Assembly (NCBI GenBank): GCA_938014855.1
Contig: CALLQM010000047.1
Span: 1-6,418 of the forward strand
DNA length: 6,418 bases
From: an uncultured Clostridia bacterium
Lineage (GTDB): Bacteria > Bacillota > Clostridia > Oscillospirales > Ruminococcaceae
Direction: 5' to 3'
Shown here: in pieces, positions 1 to 4,656 of the stretch
Layout: each line of letters starts with the position of its first letter
Position numbering within the stretch: the stretch's first letter is position 1
Notes under the pieces: generated by a model
The model's database searches: none
The model's input: the letters and a program-made list of their open reading frames with translations, nothing else
What the model was told of the DNA's origin: nothing
Translations under genes and position numbers: made by a program

Positions 1-578
1 AGCGGGATACCATGTTTTTGTGCAAGCTGCTGGCATGCTTGGATTTCATCTTCTGTTATAATATCCACCACAGAAAACTGTACGTGTGGGACGTATTTCT
101 TGCACTCGTCTGCAAAATCTAACATCGCTTGAAAAGATTTGAGCCCAAACCTGCTCTTTGTAATTTCTTGAAAACGCTCTGCGTTGGGCGCGTTGAGGCT
201 GATGGAAACCGAGTCAATCAATCCTTTCAGCAAAGGGGCAGTAAGCTTTTGATGTATAAGGTCAGCAAGACCGTTTGTGTTGATGCGCAGGGGAAGCGCG
301 CTTTTTTGTTTGATTTCCCGGCAGATTTCTAATAAAACATCCAGCCGTTCCATCGGTTCGCCAAAACCGCAAAATACGATTTCCGTGTATTTATTCAAAT
401 CAAGTTTCCAAAGTTCTGCGAGTACTTCTTTGGCTGTTGGCTCTTTATTTAACCATAGATTATCAGAATCTCCAACGGTGTCATGTCCGTCGCGGATGCA
501 GAAAACACAGCGACAGGGACAACGGTTGGTCAAATTGAGGTAAATGCTGTTTTCTAAGGTATAAACCAATTGATTCAT
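1..578 (-). CDS. TatD-associated radical SAM protein (3' end cut by window)
   Basis: The visible 192 residues form most of a small stand-alone radical SAM protein. The [4Fe-4S]/SAM motif CX3CX2C is C20, C24 and C27 in 'NRCPCRCVFC', with an extra C22. The SAM-binding 'GFGEP' lies at residues 71-75, 'RINTNG' at 98-103 and 'SISLNAP' at 125-131. The ordered pattern 'IYLNLTNRC', 'CIRDGHDTVGDS', 'VFCGFGEP', 'DSVSISLNAP' is what I recall of the TatD-linked radical SAM family, whose reaction is unknown; some members sit beside or are fused to a TatD nuclease domain, which is not seen here. The family is about 200 residues, so only a few C-terminal residues and the stop are probably missing. The ATG at 578 is supported by AAAGGAG 8 bases upstream, overlapping the stop codon of the preceding transporter gene, so translation is probably coupled. 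It is third in the pdxK operon. Family assignment is confident; substrate is unknown. Confidence 0.9.
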   Translation of the reverse strand, partial: MNQLVYTLENSIYLNLTNRCPCRCVFCIRDGHDTVGDSDNLWLNKEPTAKEVLAELWKLDLNKYTEIVFCGFGEPMERLDVLLEICREIKQKSALPLRINTNGLADLIHQKLTAPLLKGLIDSVSISLNAPNAERFQEITKSRFGLKSFQAMLDFADECKKYVPHVQFSVVDIITEDEIQACQQLAQKHGIP

Positions 579-585
579 ATGATCG

Positions 586-593
586 ACTCCTTT
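586..593 (-). promoter_or_regulatory. Ribosome binding site of the radical SAM gene, overlapping the upstream stop codon
   Basis: The minus strand reads TAAAGGAGTCGATCATATG: the TAA stop of the ECF S component (592-594) shares bases with the AAAGGAG Shine-Dalgarno of the radical SAM gene. This arrangement supports one transcript and translational coupling of the two genes, and it fixes the ATG at 578 as start. Confidence 0.75.
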
Positions 594-1104
594 AAATTGC
601 CGCTTTTGATTTTATGTTTACCCGATCTAAAACATAACCTGTCAAGAAAAATACAAGAGCACTACCGGCAGATTGCAGTAAAGATCCCGGGATTTCTGCC
701 AGTCCTGCCATGACGTTGCCTGTAATCAATACACCAGCAAAATAATATCCAACCAGTGTAATGATGCATGCTCCACCAAGAGCAAAATAGTTCCGCTTGC
801 ACAGAATCGTTTTGCTTTGGTAAGTGAAGCACAACGCTACCAAGCTTTTGATAATGACCGTTGCCGGCAGCCAAATGATTCCACCGGGGGAGAGCGCGTC
901 GGATAGCCCGGCGCCAATTGCACTTGCGGCCATAGCATAAGGAGCGGGCAGGATACTGCCTGCAAGATAGACAAATGCGTCCCCAAAGTGCAGATATCCT
1001 CCGTTTGTGCCAATCGGAATATGGAAAAAGTAGGCGGTTGTTACAAAAATGATGGCCGCAAACAGCCCTGCGAGACATAATTTCTTTGTTTTAGTTTGGT
1101 ACAT
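592..1104 (-). CDS. ECF transporter S component, probable vitamin B6 uptake
   Basis: This 170-residue integral membrane protein has the size and hydrophobic pattern of the substrate-binding (S) subunit of an energy-coupling factor importer, with roughly five or six membrane segments (about residues 9-29, 40-70, 76-95, 107-128 and 140-160). An AxxxA motif at A12-A16 in the first helix matches the surface that contacts EcfT in this superfamily. 'GGYLHFGDAFVYLAGSILP' (35-53) and 'GLAEIPGSLLQSAG' (134-147) are typical of the small riboflavin-transporter-like S components of Firmicutes. No EcfA or EcfT gene lies in the window, so a shared energising module elsewhere (group II ECF) is expected. The gene starts inside the last codons of pdxK (14-base overlap) with AAGGAGG 10 bases before the ATG. 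The tight link to the kinase suggests pyridoxine, pyridoxal or pyridoxamine as substrate. The fold is confident; the substrate is inferred from context. Confidence 0.85.
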   Translation of the reverse strand: MYQTKTKKLCLAGLFAAIIFVTTAYFFHIPIGTNGGYLHFGDAFVYLAGSILPAPYAMAASAIGAGLSDALSPGGIIWLPATVIIKSLVALCFTYQSKTILCKRNYFALGGACIITLVGYYFAGVLITGNVMAGLAEIPGSLLQSAGSALVFFLTGYVLDRVNIKSKAAI

Positions 1105-1924
1105 TTGGCGTCAGCCTCCTTAGATAGGATTCATATGGGATGCCATATTGCGGGTCACAGTCATCGTGACATCCGTGGATGGCAAGCGTAATAAAATCGG
1201 TCGCAAGCCGGATTGCATCGGTCAGTGACTGACTGCGCATGATTGCACCGCATACAATCGATGCAAACACGTCACCTGTCCCGGAATAGCAAACACCGGT
1301 ATCGTGATAAATGAAACGGTCTACTTTATGATTTGCTAAGTCAATGCAAATATTTTGTGCTTCATTTTCACTTCGGCATCCGGTTACAATCACATGCGTC
1401 AGCCGTTTCGCTTGAATACGGCTAGCAATCTGCAAGAATTCTTCATCGGACAATTTGTACCAGTCTGTTTCAGATGGCATATCGGATAATAGGAATAGTT
1501 CCGTTGGGTTGGGTGTAATCATGTGTGCATGACCTATCAGGCGTTTTATCTCCTGCAGATAGTCCTTATCAAAACAGGAATACAGTTCACCGTTGTCTCC
1601 CATAACCGGATCGACCAATACAAATGCATTGGGATTTAGATTAATAAGCTGTTGGGTTAGAATTGTCGGCTGTTTGCCACTTCCTAAAAAGCCGGTATAA
1701 ATTGCGTCCGGAACCAGCTTGCGATCGTTCCAATGTTTGAGAATGCAAGGAATCTCATCGGTCATGTCCAAATAAGAATAATCTCCGAATCCAGTTTGGT
1801 TGGAAAGAATGGCAGTGGGAAGTGGAATGCAGTGATGACCCATTGTCGATAGAATCGATATTGCTGCATTCATAGAGCATCTGCCGATTCCGGAAAGATC
1901 TTGAACTGCTACAATGTTTGCCAT
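1091..1924 (-). CDS. pdxK: Pyridoxal/pyridoxine/pyridoxamine kinase
   Basis: This is a 277-residue cytoplasmic ribokinase-family enzyme that phosphorylates B6 vitamers with ATP, giving pyridoxal 5'-phosphate or its precursors in the salvage pathway. Family marks are the N-terminal 'QDLSGIGRCS' (8-17), 'LSNQTGFGDYS' (40-50), 'DPVMGDNGELY' (105-115), 'MITPNPTE' (135-142) and the anion-hole/catalytic 'YSGTGDVFAS' (213-222), with D218 as the expected catalytic base. Length is normal for PdxK/PdxY. It is the first gene of an operon with the ECF S component and the radical SAM gene. The ATG at 1924 starts exactly at the conserved N-terminus 'MANIVAVQDLSG'; its ribosome binding site (AAAGAGTGGG) is weaker than those of the neighbours. 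A promoter with two dyads lies just upstream. PdxK versus PdxY naming cannot be settled from sequence alone. Confidence 0.93.
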   Translation of the reverse strand: MANIVAVQDLSGIGRCSMNAAISILSTMGHHCIPLPTAILSNQTGFGDYSYLDMTDEIPCILKHWNDRKLVPDAIYTGFLGSGKQPTILTQQLINLNPNAFVLVDPVMGDNGELYSCFDKDYLQEIKRLIGHAHMITPNPTELFLLSDMPSETDWYKLSDEEFLQIASRIQAKRLTHVIVTGCRSENEAQNICIDLANHKVDRFIYHDTGVCYSGTGDVFASIVCGAIMRSQSLTDAIRLATDFITLAIHGCHDDCDPQYGIPYESYLRRLTPNVPN

Positions 1925-1956
1925 TTTTACCCACTCTTTCTTTTCGTATTATCTTT

Positions 1957-1985
1957 AGTATAAAAGAAACAAATTCACCCTGCAA
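1957..1985 (-). promoter_or_regulatory. Candidate sigma-A promoter of the pdxK operon
   Basis: On the minus strand, TTGCAG (1980-1985) is followed after 17 bases by TATACT (1957-1962). The -10 is one base from consensus and the spacing is ideal, while the -35 matches only its first three bases. A transcript would start near 1950, giving a leader of about 25 bases, too short for a riboswitch. The weak -35 with a dyad on top of it fits an activated or repressed promoter. Confidence 0.6.
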
Positions 1986-1992
1986 ATTGCAG
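1980..1992 (-). promoter_or_regulatory. Inverted repeat covering the pdxK -35 region
   Basis: CTGCAA-A-TTGCAG is a perfect 6-bp dyad with a one-base centre, and its lower half is the -35 hexamer itself. This position is typical of an operator. The regulator is not identifiable; a MocR-type PdxR is one possibility because such proteins control vitamin B6 genes in Gram-positive bacteria, but the site is not diagnostic. Confidence 0.4.
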
Positions 1993-2009
1993 CTTTAGAG
2001 GTGCTAAAG
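1993..2009 (-). promoter_or_regulatory. Second inverted repeat directly upstream of the pdxK -35 region
   Basis: CTTTAG-AGGTG-CTAAAG is a perfect 6-bp dyad with a 5-base centre, abutting the first dyad without a gap. It would place a bound protein just upstream of the -35, suiting an activator or a second operator half. It may also be chance in AT-rich DNA. Confidence 0.35.
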
Positions 2010-2160
2010 TGTTAAATTTATAATAAACGCCTAATTTTCACTTCATCTAAATAAATTAAATTAGTAATAGTATTGACAAAAACGATCATAGCTAATTATG
2101 ATTTTATATGACTAGTAATAATAGCTAGATATAAGACTATCAATAACTATTATTTGTGCA
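2010..2160. other. AT-rich intergenic stretch without a gene
   Basis: This is the central part of the 297-base gap between pdxK and the Cys-pair gene. No reading frame with a ribosome binding site is visible on either strand. It holds the orphan plus-strand promoter and an 8-bp inverted repeat, AATAATAG (2117-2124) with CTATTATT (2147-2154), separated by 22 bases. Nothing resembles a tRNA, riboswitch or mobile-element end. Confidence 0.6.
2073..2102 (+). promoter_or_regulatory. Orphan plus-strand sigma-A promoter
   Basis: A perfect TTGACA (2073-2078) is followed after 18 bases by TATGAT (2097-2102, five of six consensus bases). A dyad ATCATA-GCTAAT-TATGAT (2085-2102) overlaps the -10. It points away from pdxK, toward the 3' end of the Cys-pair gene, and no plus-strand gene follows. 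It would make either a short non-coding RNA or an antisense transcript. AT-rich DNA yields such matches by chance, so confidence is moderate. Confidence 0.4.
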
Positions 2161-2202
2161 TTATATAAAAATAAGCAGACTTTGCAAAAGCAATGTCTGC
2201 TT
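2161..2202 (-). terminator. Intrinsic terminator of the Cys-pair gene
   Basis: Arms 2173-2185 and 2190-2202 form a 13-bp stem with one mismatch and a 4-base loop. On the minus strand the stem is followed by ATTTTTATATAA, a usable U-rich tail. It begins about 20 bases after the stop of the 208-residue protein. On the plus strand the stem is followed by AAAAG, so it is not a good terminator in that direction. Confidence 0.85.
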
Positions 2203-2221
2203 AAAAGACTTACGTTTGTGT

Positions 2222-2848
2222 TTATTGTAAAGCGAAAGAAACATCATCTACTATTAAAGCGGGATAATAATTGTTATTGACTTGTTGCAATGATTCATAT
2301 TTTGGAAATTGTAGAATTGGAGGAATCAGTAGATTTTCAGAGTTTCCTTCATTTTCAATATTAGTTGGATGATTGATTTCGCTCTTTGCAATGTTAGCGT
2401 TTTTCGCTGTAACTACATAGGGTTCCGCGTAAATATCAATTCTTGCTGCAGTCGTACAGCATGGAGCAGGAATGGTAAGAATTCTTAAATTGCTGAAGGC
2501 ATAATCAATAATAGAAAATGATTGCGCATGGATGGTACCTCCAACAATCTCACAACATGGAGTTAAAAAGGTTACTGTAGCTGTCATTCCAAAAGGATAA
2601 CCAAAAAATTTTGCAAACAAAGAAAACTCGTAGCAACATTTAGGAACAACATCGGTGACGATTTGGCTAAGGGTTGCGTCATCCTTGATGGCAACAGAAT
2701 AATTTCCGGAGTGAACCAAATAAGGAAAATCCACTTTACATATTTTATCTGGTGTAGTAGTCGTCCAACCCGTAGGAATATGATTGGAAAACAGTTCCAT
2801 TCCACCGTTTGTGACCAATTCACCGCATTTTGGACAACATCTAGACAT
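2222..2848 (-). CDS. Cysteine-pair jelly-roll-like protein, possible spore-surface protein
   Basis: This 208-residue protein is not one I can name. It has no signal peptide or membrane segment. The N-terminus 'MSRCCPKCG' has three cysteines in a zinc-ribbon-like half site. 'ELVTNGGMELFSNHIPTGWT' (10-29) and the C-terminal 'LIVDDVSFAL' (198-207) resemble the first and last strands of carbohydrate-binding-type jelly rolls and of N-terminal domains on some exosporium proteins. 'HSGNYSVAI' (46-54) and 'LSQIVTDV' (60-67) fit that layout too. Cys-Cys pairs occur at 4-5, 71-72, 98-99 and 130-131, with single cysteines at 8 and 37. Residues 146-195 form a polar, Asn-rich insertion before the last strand. 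The ATG at 2848 has AAGGAGG 7 bases upstream. It is monocistronic, flanked by terminators, and looks more AT-rich than pheT. A spore coat or exosporium role is inferred from the Cys pairs, the lack of a signal peptide and a sigma-K-like promoter; the function remains unknown. Confidence 0.8.
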   Translation of the reverse strand: MSRCCPKCGELVTNGGMELFSNHIPTGWTTTTPDKICKVDFPYLVHSGNYSVAIKDDATLSQIVTDVVPKCCYEFSLFAKFFGYPFGMTATVTFLTPCCEIVGGTIHAQSFSIIDYAFSNLRILTIPAPCCTTAARIDIYAEPYVVTAKNANIAKSEINHPTNIENEGNSENLLIPPILQFPKYESLQQVNNNYYPALIVDDVSFALQ

Positions 2849-2871
2849 AGTTGTCCCTCCTTATTTTTTTA

Positions 2872-2887
2872 TTTGGAGTTATCCAAA
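2872..2887 (-). repeat. Inverted repeat in the leader of the Cys-pair gene
   Basis: TTTGGA-GTTA-TCCAAA is a perfect 6-bp dyad with a 4-base loop between the putative promoter and the ribosome binding site (2856-2862). It could be a 5' stabilising hairpin or an operator. It is not followed by a U run on the minus strand, so it is not a terminator. Confidence 0.4.
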
Positions 2888-2888
2888 C

Positions 2889-2916
2889 TATCCTATGTCA
2901 AACATTTGTGAACCGT
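2889..2916 (-). promoter_or_regulatory. Candidate sigma-K-type promoter of the Cys-pair gene
   Basis: The minus strand shows CATAGGATA (2889-2897), matching the mother-cell sigma-K -10 pattern CATAnnnTA, with an AC (2915-2916) 17 bases upstream at the expected -35 place. I find no good sigma-A pair: TTGACA is present at about 2895-2900 but has no -10 at 16-18 bases. The match is short and could be chance. A hairpin TTTGGA-TAAC-TCCAAA (2872-2887) follows in the leader, before the ribosome binding site. Confidence 0.35.
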
Positions 2917-2940
2917 TCTGCGGTATCGTTTCTATTTAGA

Positions 2941-2978
2941 TAAATAAAAAATCCGGTAAATCTTTCAATTTACCGGAT
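2941..2978 (-). terminator. Intrinsic terminator of the hemerythrin gene
   Basis: ATCCGGTAAAT (2951-2961) and its exact complement (2968-2978) form an 11-bp perfect stem with a 6-base loop. On the minus strand it is followed by TTTTTATTTA. It begins 7 bases after the hemerythrin stop codon, and insulates the Cys-pair gene downstream. Confidence 0.93.
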
Positions 2979-2985
2979 AAAACTG

Positions 2986-3408
2986 TTATACAGGAGCTTT
3001 TTCATTCGATTTTGATCGGATGTGTGCGGCAACTTTGACATCTTCCTTTTTAATATGGTTAATCAGCCACGCAGCGATCACACTATTCACTTTTGCAACC
3101 AGAGCAATGTTGGCGCCGCCTTTGTCAAACTCCTCTTGAATACCACGAACAGATTTTTTGAATCCCTCGTGATACTTCTTATGATTCACTTGATCAGGAT
3201 ATCCAAATTTCTTTTGCAGTACTTCTTCATCTGCAAAATGACGGGTTATGTAGTCGCTTAAAAATTGAAGTGTGTTGCCAATTTCCGAACGTCCTTTGCC
3301 TTTGGAACAAGCGTCCAATAAATTGTTGATTGCATCAATCAAATCATGATGCTGTCTGTCAATGGCAGAATTACCAGTTTCTAAGTCCTTTGTCCATGCA
3401 TATGCCAC
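2986..3408 (-). CDS. Bacteriohemerythrin (single-domain O2-binding di-iron protein)
   Basis: This 140-residue soluble protein is a complete four-helix hemerythrin domain. All expected di-iron ligands are visible: H20 in 'IDRQHHDL', H57 and E61 in 'HFADEE', H76 and H80 in 'HKKYHEGF', and H118 and D123 in 'HIKKED'. The family binds O2 reversibly at a non-haem di-iron centre; in anaerobes it is thought to serve O2 scavenging, delivery or sensing. I start it at the GTG at 3408, giving 'MAYAWTKDLETGNSAID', because CAGGAG (3418-3423) lies 9 bases upstream and family proteins begin in this way; an in-frame TTG at 3417 abuts that site and cannot be used with it. The lysine-rich tail after residue 125 is slightly longer than in the shortest members. 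It has its own promoter with a palindromic operator and its own terminator, so it is probably monocistronic. Confidence 0.95.
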   Translation of the reverse strand: MAYAWTKDLETGNSAIDRQHHDLIDAINNLLDACSKGKGRSEIGNTLQFLSDYITRHFADEEVLQKKFGYPDQVNHKKYHEGFKKSVRGIQEEFDKGGANIALVAKVNSVIAAWLINHIKKEDVKVAAHIRSKSNEKAPV

Positions 3409-3417
3409 TATGATCAA

Positions 3418-3423
3418 CTCCTG
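3418..3423 (-). promoter_or_regulatory. Ribosome binding site that decides the hemerythrin start
   Basis: CAGGAG on the minus strand lies 9 bases before the GTG at 3408 and directly against the TTG at 3417. The normal spacing selects GTG. Confidence 0.75.
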
Positions 3424-3484
3424 TCATATATAATATATTATGTTATGGATTACAAAAGAGAAGAACGCATTGATTCGCTTTAAT

Positions 3485-3495
3485 CTCATAATGAG
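3485..3495 (-). repeat. Small dyad in the hemerythrin leader
   Basis: CTCAT-A-ATGAG is a perfect 5-bp inverted repeat with a one-base centre, about 10 to 20 bases downstream of the predicted transcription start. It could be a second operator; its shortness leaves chance as an alternative. Confidence 0.3.
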
Positions 3496-3511
3496 TATTA
3501 TTATTATTTAT

Positions 3512-3541
3512 AGTATACTTTATAAAGTGTACGATTGTCAA
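3512..3541 (-). promoter_or_regulatory. Sigma-A promoter of the hemerythrin gene
   Basis: On the minus strand, a perfect TTGACA (3536-3541) is followed after 18 bases by TATACT (3512-3517, one base off consensus). A start near 3505 gives a leader of about 97 bases. The leader opens with an ATT-type triplet run (3496-3509) and carries a CTCAT-A-ATGAG dyad (3485-3495). It is the strongest promoter in the window, lying directly behind the dehydrogenase stop codon. Confidence 0.8.
3513..3532. promoter_or_regulatory. Near-perfect 20-bp palindrome over the hemerythrin promoter
   Basis: Half sites GTATACTTTA and TAAAGTGTAC are complementary at 9 of 10 positions, with a perfect 12-bp core ACTTTATAAAGT. 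It fills the promoter spacer and overlaps the -10, so a bound protein would block RNA polymerase. This is the classic place of a repressor operator. It does not match the Rex or PerR/Fur box as I know them, so the regulator is unknown. Confidence 0.6.
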
Positions 3542-3557
3542 CTACTTTTATGATTTA

Positions 3558-4241
3558 TTAAATTACGATTCCGCCATTTGGGCTGATAACTTGTCCGGTT
3601 AAAAAATTCCCCTGATCGGACGCTAAAAAGAGAATTGTACCGGCGATATCTTTTGGTTTTCCGATGATACCTAATGGGGTTTCCTCACAGAGACAGTCCT
3701 TTGTTTCTTGATCGAGCTGAACGTTCATCTCGGTATCAATCACACCCGGCGCCACGCAGTTGACGGTGATGTGAGACGGTCCGAGCTCTTTTGCTAACGC
3801 TTTGGTGAATCCAATGACAGCCGCTTTGGATGCGGAATAATGCACCTCACAAGAAGCGCCTGCGATGCCCCAAATCGAGGATTGTACCGTATGGAACATG
3901 CCATCCATATTGATTGCAAACATGCGGTGCCACTCCTCCGATGTAAGATCGGTAAACAATTTCTGCTGAGCAATTCCGGCGTTATTGACCAGCACATCGA
4001 TCTGCCCAAACCGCTCAGTCGCTTGGCTGACCATGGAATCTACTTGAATGCGGTCGGATACATCCGCGCAAAAAATATCCGCATCTGCTCCTGCTTTTTT
4101 TAGTTCTTCCAGCAAGTAAATTGCGGCCTGACGGTTGGTGTAATAGTTGATTGCAACACGATACCCCGCGTTTGCAAATTGTCTTGCGGTTTGTGCGCCG
4201 ATGCCGCGGGACGCGCCGGTTATCAAAACTGTTTTTGACAT
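3558..4241 (-). CDS. Short-chain dehydrogenase/reductase (FabG/YmfI-like) with an internal in-frame deletion
   Basis: This 227-residue classical SDR has the cofactor motif TGASRGIG (8-15), NNAG (86-89), catalytic N111, S122, Y135 and K139, and the 'PGVIDT' loop (165-170). The signature 'SSIWGIAGASCEVHYSASK' and 'AKELGPS' match the YmfI group, annotated as elongation factor P 5-aminopentanone reductase; a FabG-like ketoreductase is the alternative. Between Q120 and S121 the chain jumps from 'FHTVQ' to 'SSIWG'. Against E. coli FabG, 17 residues are absent (AVMRAMMKKRHGRIITI there), namely the end of helix E and strand beta-5, and the total is 227 against 244. This would open the central sheet and disturb the dimer interface, so activity is doubtful despite the intact tetrad. 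The ATG at 4241 is chosen because GGAGG (4249-4253) lies 7 bases upstream and 'MSKTVLITGASRGIG' is the normal family start; an in-frame ATG at 4274 lies within the preceding terminator hairpin. No terminator follows, so some read-through into the hemerythrin gene is possible. Confidence 0.85.
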   Translation of the reverse strand: MSKTVLITGASRGIGAQTARQFANAGYRVAINYYTNRQAAIYLLEELKKAGADADIFCADVSDRIQVDSMVSQATERFGQIDVLVNNAGIAQQKLFTDLTSEEWHRMFAINMDGMFHTVQSSIWGIAGASCEVHYSASKAAVIGFTKALAKELGPSHITVNCVAPGVIDTEMNVQLDQETKDCLCEETPLGIIGKPKDIAGTILFLASDQGNFLTGQVISPNGGIVI

Positions 4242-4248
4242 GCGATTT

Positions 4249-4253
4249 CCTCC
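4249..4253 (-). promoter_or_regulatory. Ribosome binding site that decides the dehydrogenase start
   Basis: GGAGG on the minus strand lies 7 bases before the ATG at 4241 and immediately after the U-tract of the preceding hairpin. The upstream in-frame ATG at 4274 has no such site. Confidence 0.75.
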
Positions 4254-4286
4254 AAAATCAAAAGCTCCCGCCAATTGACGGGAGCT
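4251..4286 (-). terminator. Intrinsic terminator or attenuator between ireB and the dehydrogenase
   Basis: AGCTCCCG (4263-4270) pairs with CGGGAGCT (4279-4286) as an 8-bp GC-rich stem around an 8-base loop. On the minus strand it is followed by TTTTGATTTT. It begins 12 bases after the ireB stop and ends just before the dehydrogenase ribosome binding site. The interrupted U-tract suggests partial termination, so downstream expression may depend on read-through. Confidence 0.75.
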
Positions 4287-4298
4287 GAGCGTATCTAG

Positions 4299-4544
4299 TT
4301 AATCATCCAGATAATTTTTGACAAGCAATTGCAGCAACTCATCTCGGTCAATCTTTCTGATCAAAGCCCTGGCGTTGTTGTGCGTTGTGATATAGGTTGG
4401 ATCTTCTGAAAGGATGTAACCCACGATTTGGTTAATGGGGTTATAGCCTTTTTGACGGAGTGCATCATAAACAGAAGTTAAAATTTCTTTAAGCTGTTGT
4501 TCTTTGTCTTCATGGATTGAGAACGATATCGTTGGCTCGTGCAT
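4299..4544 (-). CDS. ireB: IreB family regulatory phosphoprotein (UPF0297/DUF965)
   Basis: This 81-residue cytoplasmic protein carries the family core 'YDALRQKGYNPINQIVGYILSEDPTYITTHNNARALIRKIDRDELLQLLVKNYL', which spans nearly the whole protein after residue 25. In Enterococcus faecalis IreB is a substrate of the Ser/Thr kinase IreK and phosphatase IreP and affects cephalosporin resistance. T5 in 'EPTISF' aligns with one of the two N-terminal threonines phosphorylated there; the other has no counterpart because the N-terminus is shorter, but S7 and S9 are nearby. In many Firmicutes ireB sits with ruvX and a DUF1292 gene; here it lies between pheT and a dehydrogenase, with its own promoter and terminator. 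The ATG at 4544 follows AAGGGGTGAT, a fair Shine-Dalgarno match. Family assignment is confident; the signalling role in this organism is inferred. Confidence 0.93.
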   Translation of the reverse strand: MHEPTISFSIHEDKEQQLKEILTSVYDALRQKGYNPINQIVGYILSEDPTYITTHNNARALIRKIDRDELLQLLVKNYLDD

Positions 4545-4564
4545 TACATCACCCCTTTTTAACT

Positions 4565-4593
4565 ATTTTACAACAAAATTCGTCAGTAAGCAA
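4565..4593 (-). promoter_or_regulatory. Candidate promoter of ireB
   Basis: On the minus strand, TTGCTT (4588-4593) is followed after 17 bases by TAAAAT (4565-4570). The -10 is one base from consensus and the -35 matches its first three bases. The transcript would start near 4558, so the leader is very short and begins almost at the ribosome binding site. Confidence 0.5.
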
Positions 4594-4656
4594 GGAAATT
4601 GCAAAATTAAAAGATGCTTATCAATATTGTATGAATAAACCATTTGCAATATACGT

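Noticed and set aside
129..543. Plus-strand frames opposite the radical SAM gene
   Set aside because: They are antisense to a clearly recognisable protein, lack ribosome binding sites and read as random sequence.
1925..1985. Extended minus-strand frame overlapping the pdxK start
   Set aside because: It runs in another frame across the promoter and start of pdxK, with no ribosome binding site or family similarity.
1925..2072. Riboswitch upstream of pdxK
   Set aside because: The predicted leader is only about 25 bases and no terminator/antiterminator pair is visible. The dyads lie at the promoter rather than in the transcript.
2117..2154. AATAATAG...CTATTATT as a CRISPR or mobile-element repeat
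   Set aside because: It is one short AT-only inverted pair, with no array, spacer regularity, transposase or target duplication.
3409..3417. TTG at 3417 as the hemerythrin start
   Set aside because: It directly abuts the CAGGAG site, leaving no spacing, and adds residues 'MII' that the family lacks. The GTG at 3408 has a 9-base spacing and the normal N-terminus.
4242..4274. ATG at 4274 as the dehydrogenase start
   Set aside because: It lies in the terminator hairpin, has no ribosome binding site and adds 11 residues before the typical SDR start. The ATG at 4241 has GGAGG at 7 bases.
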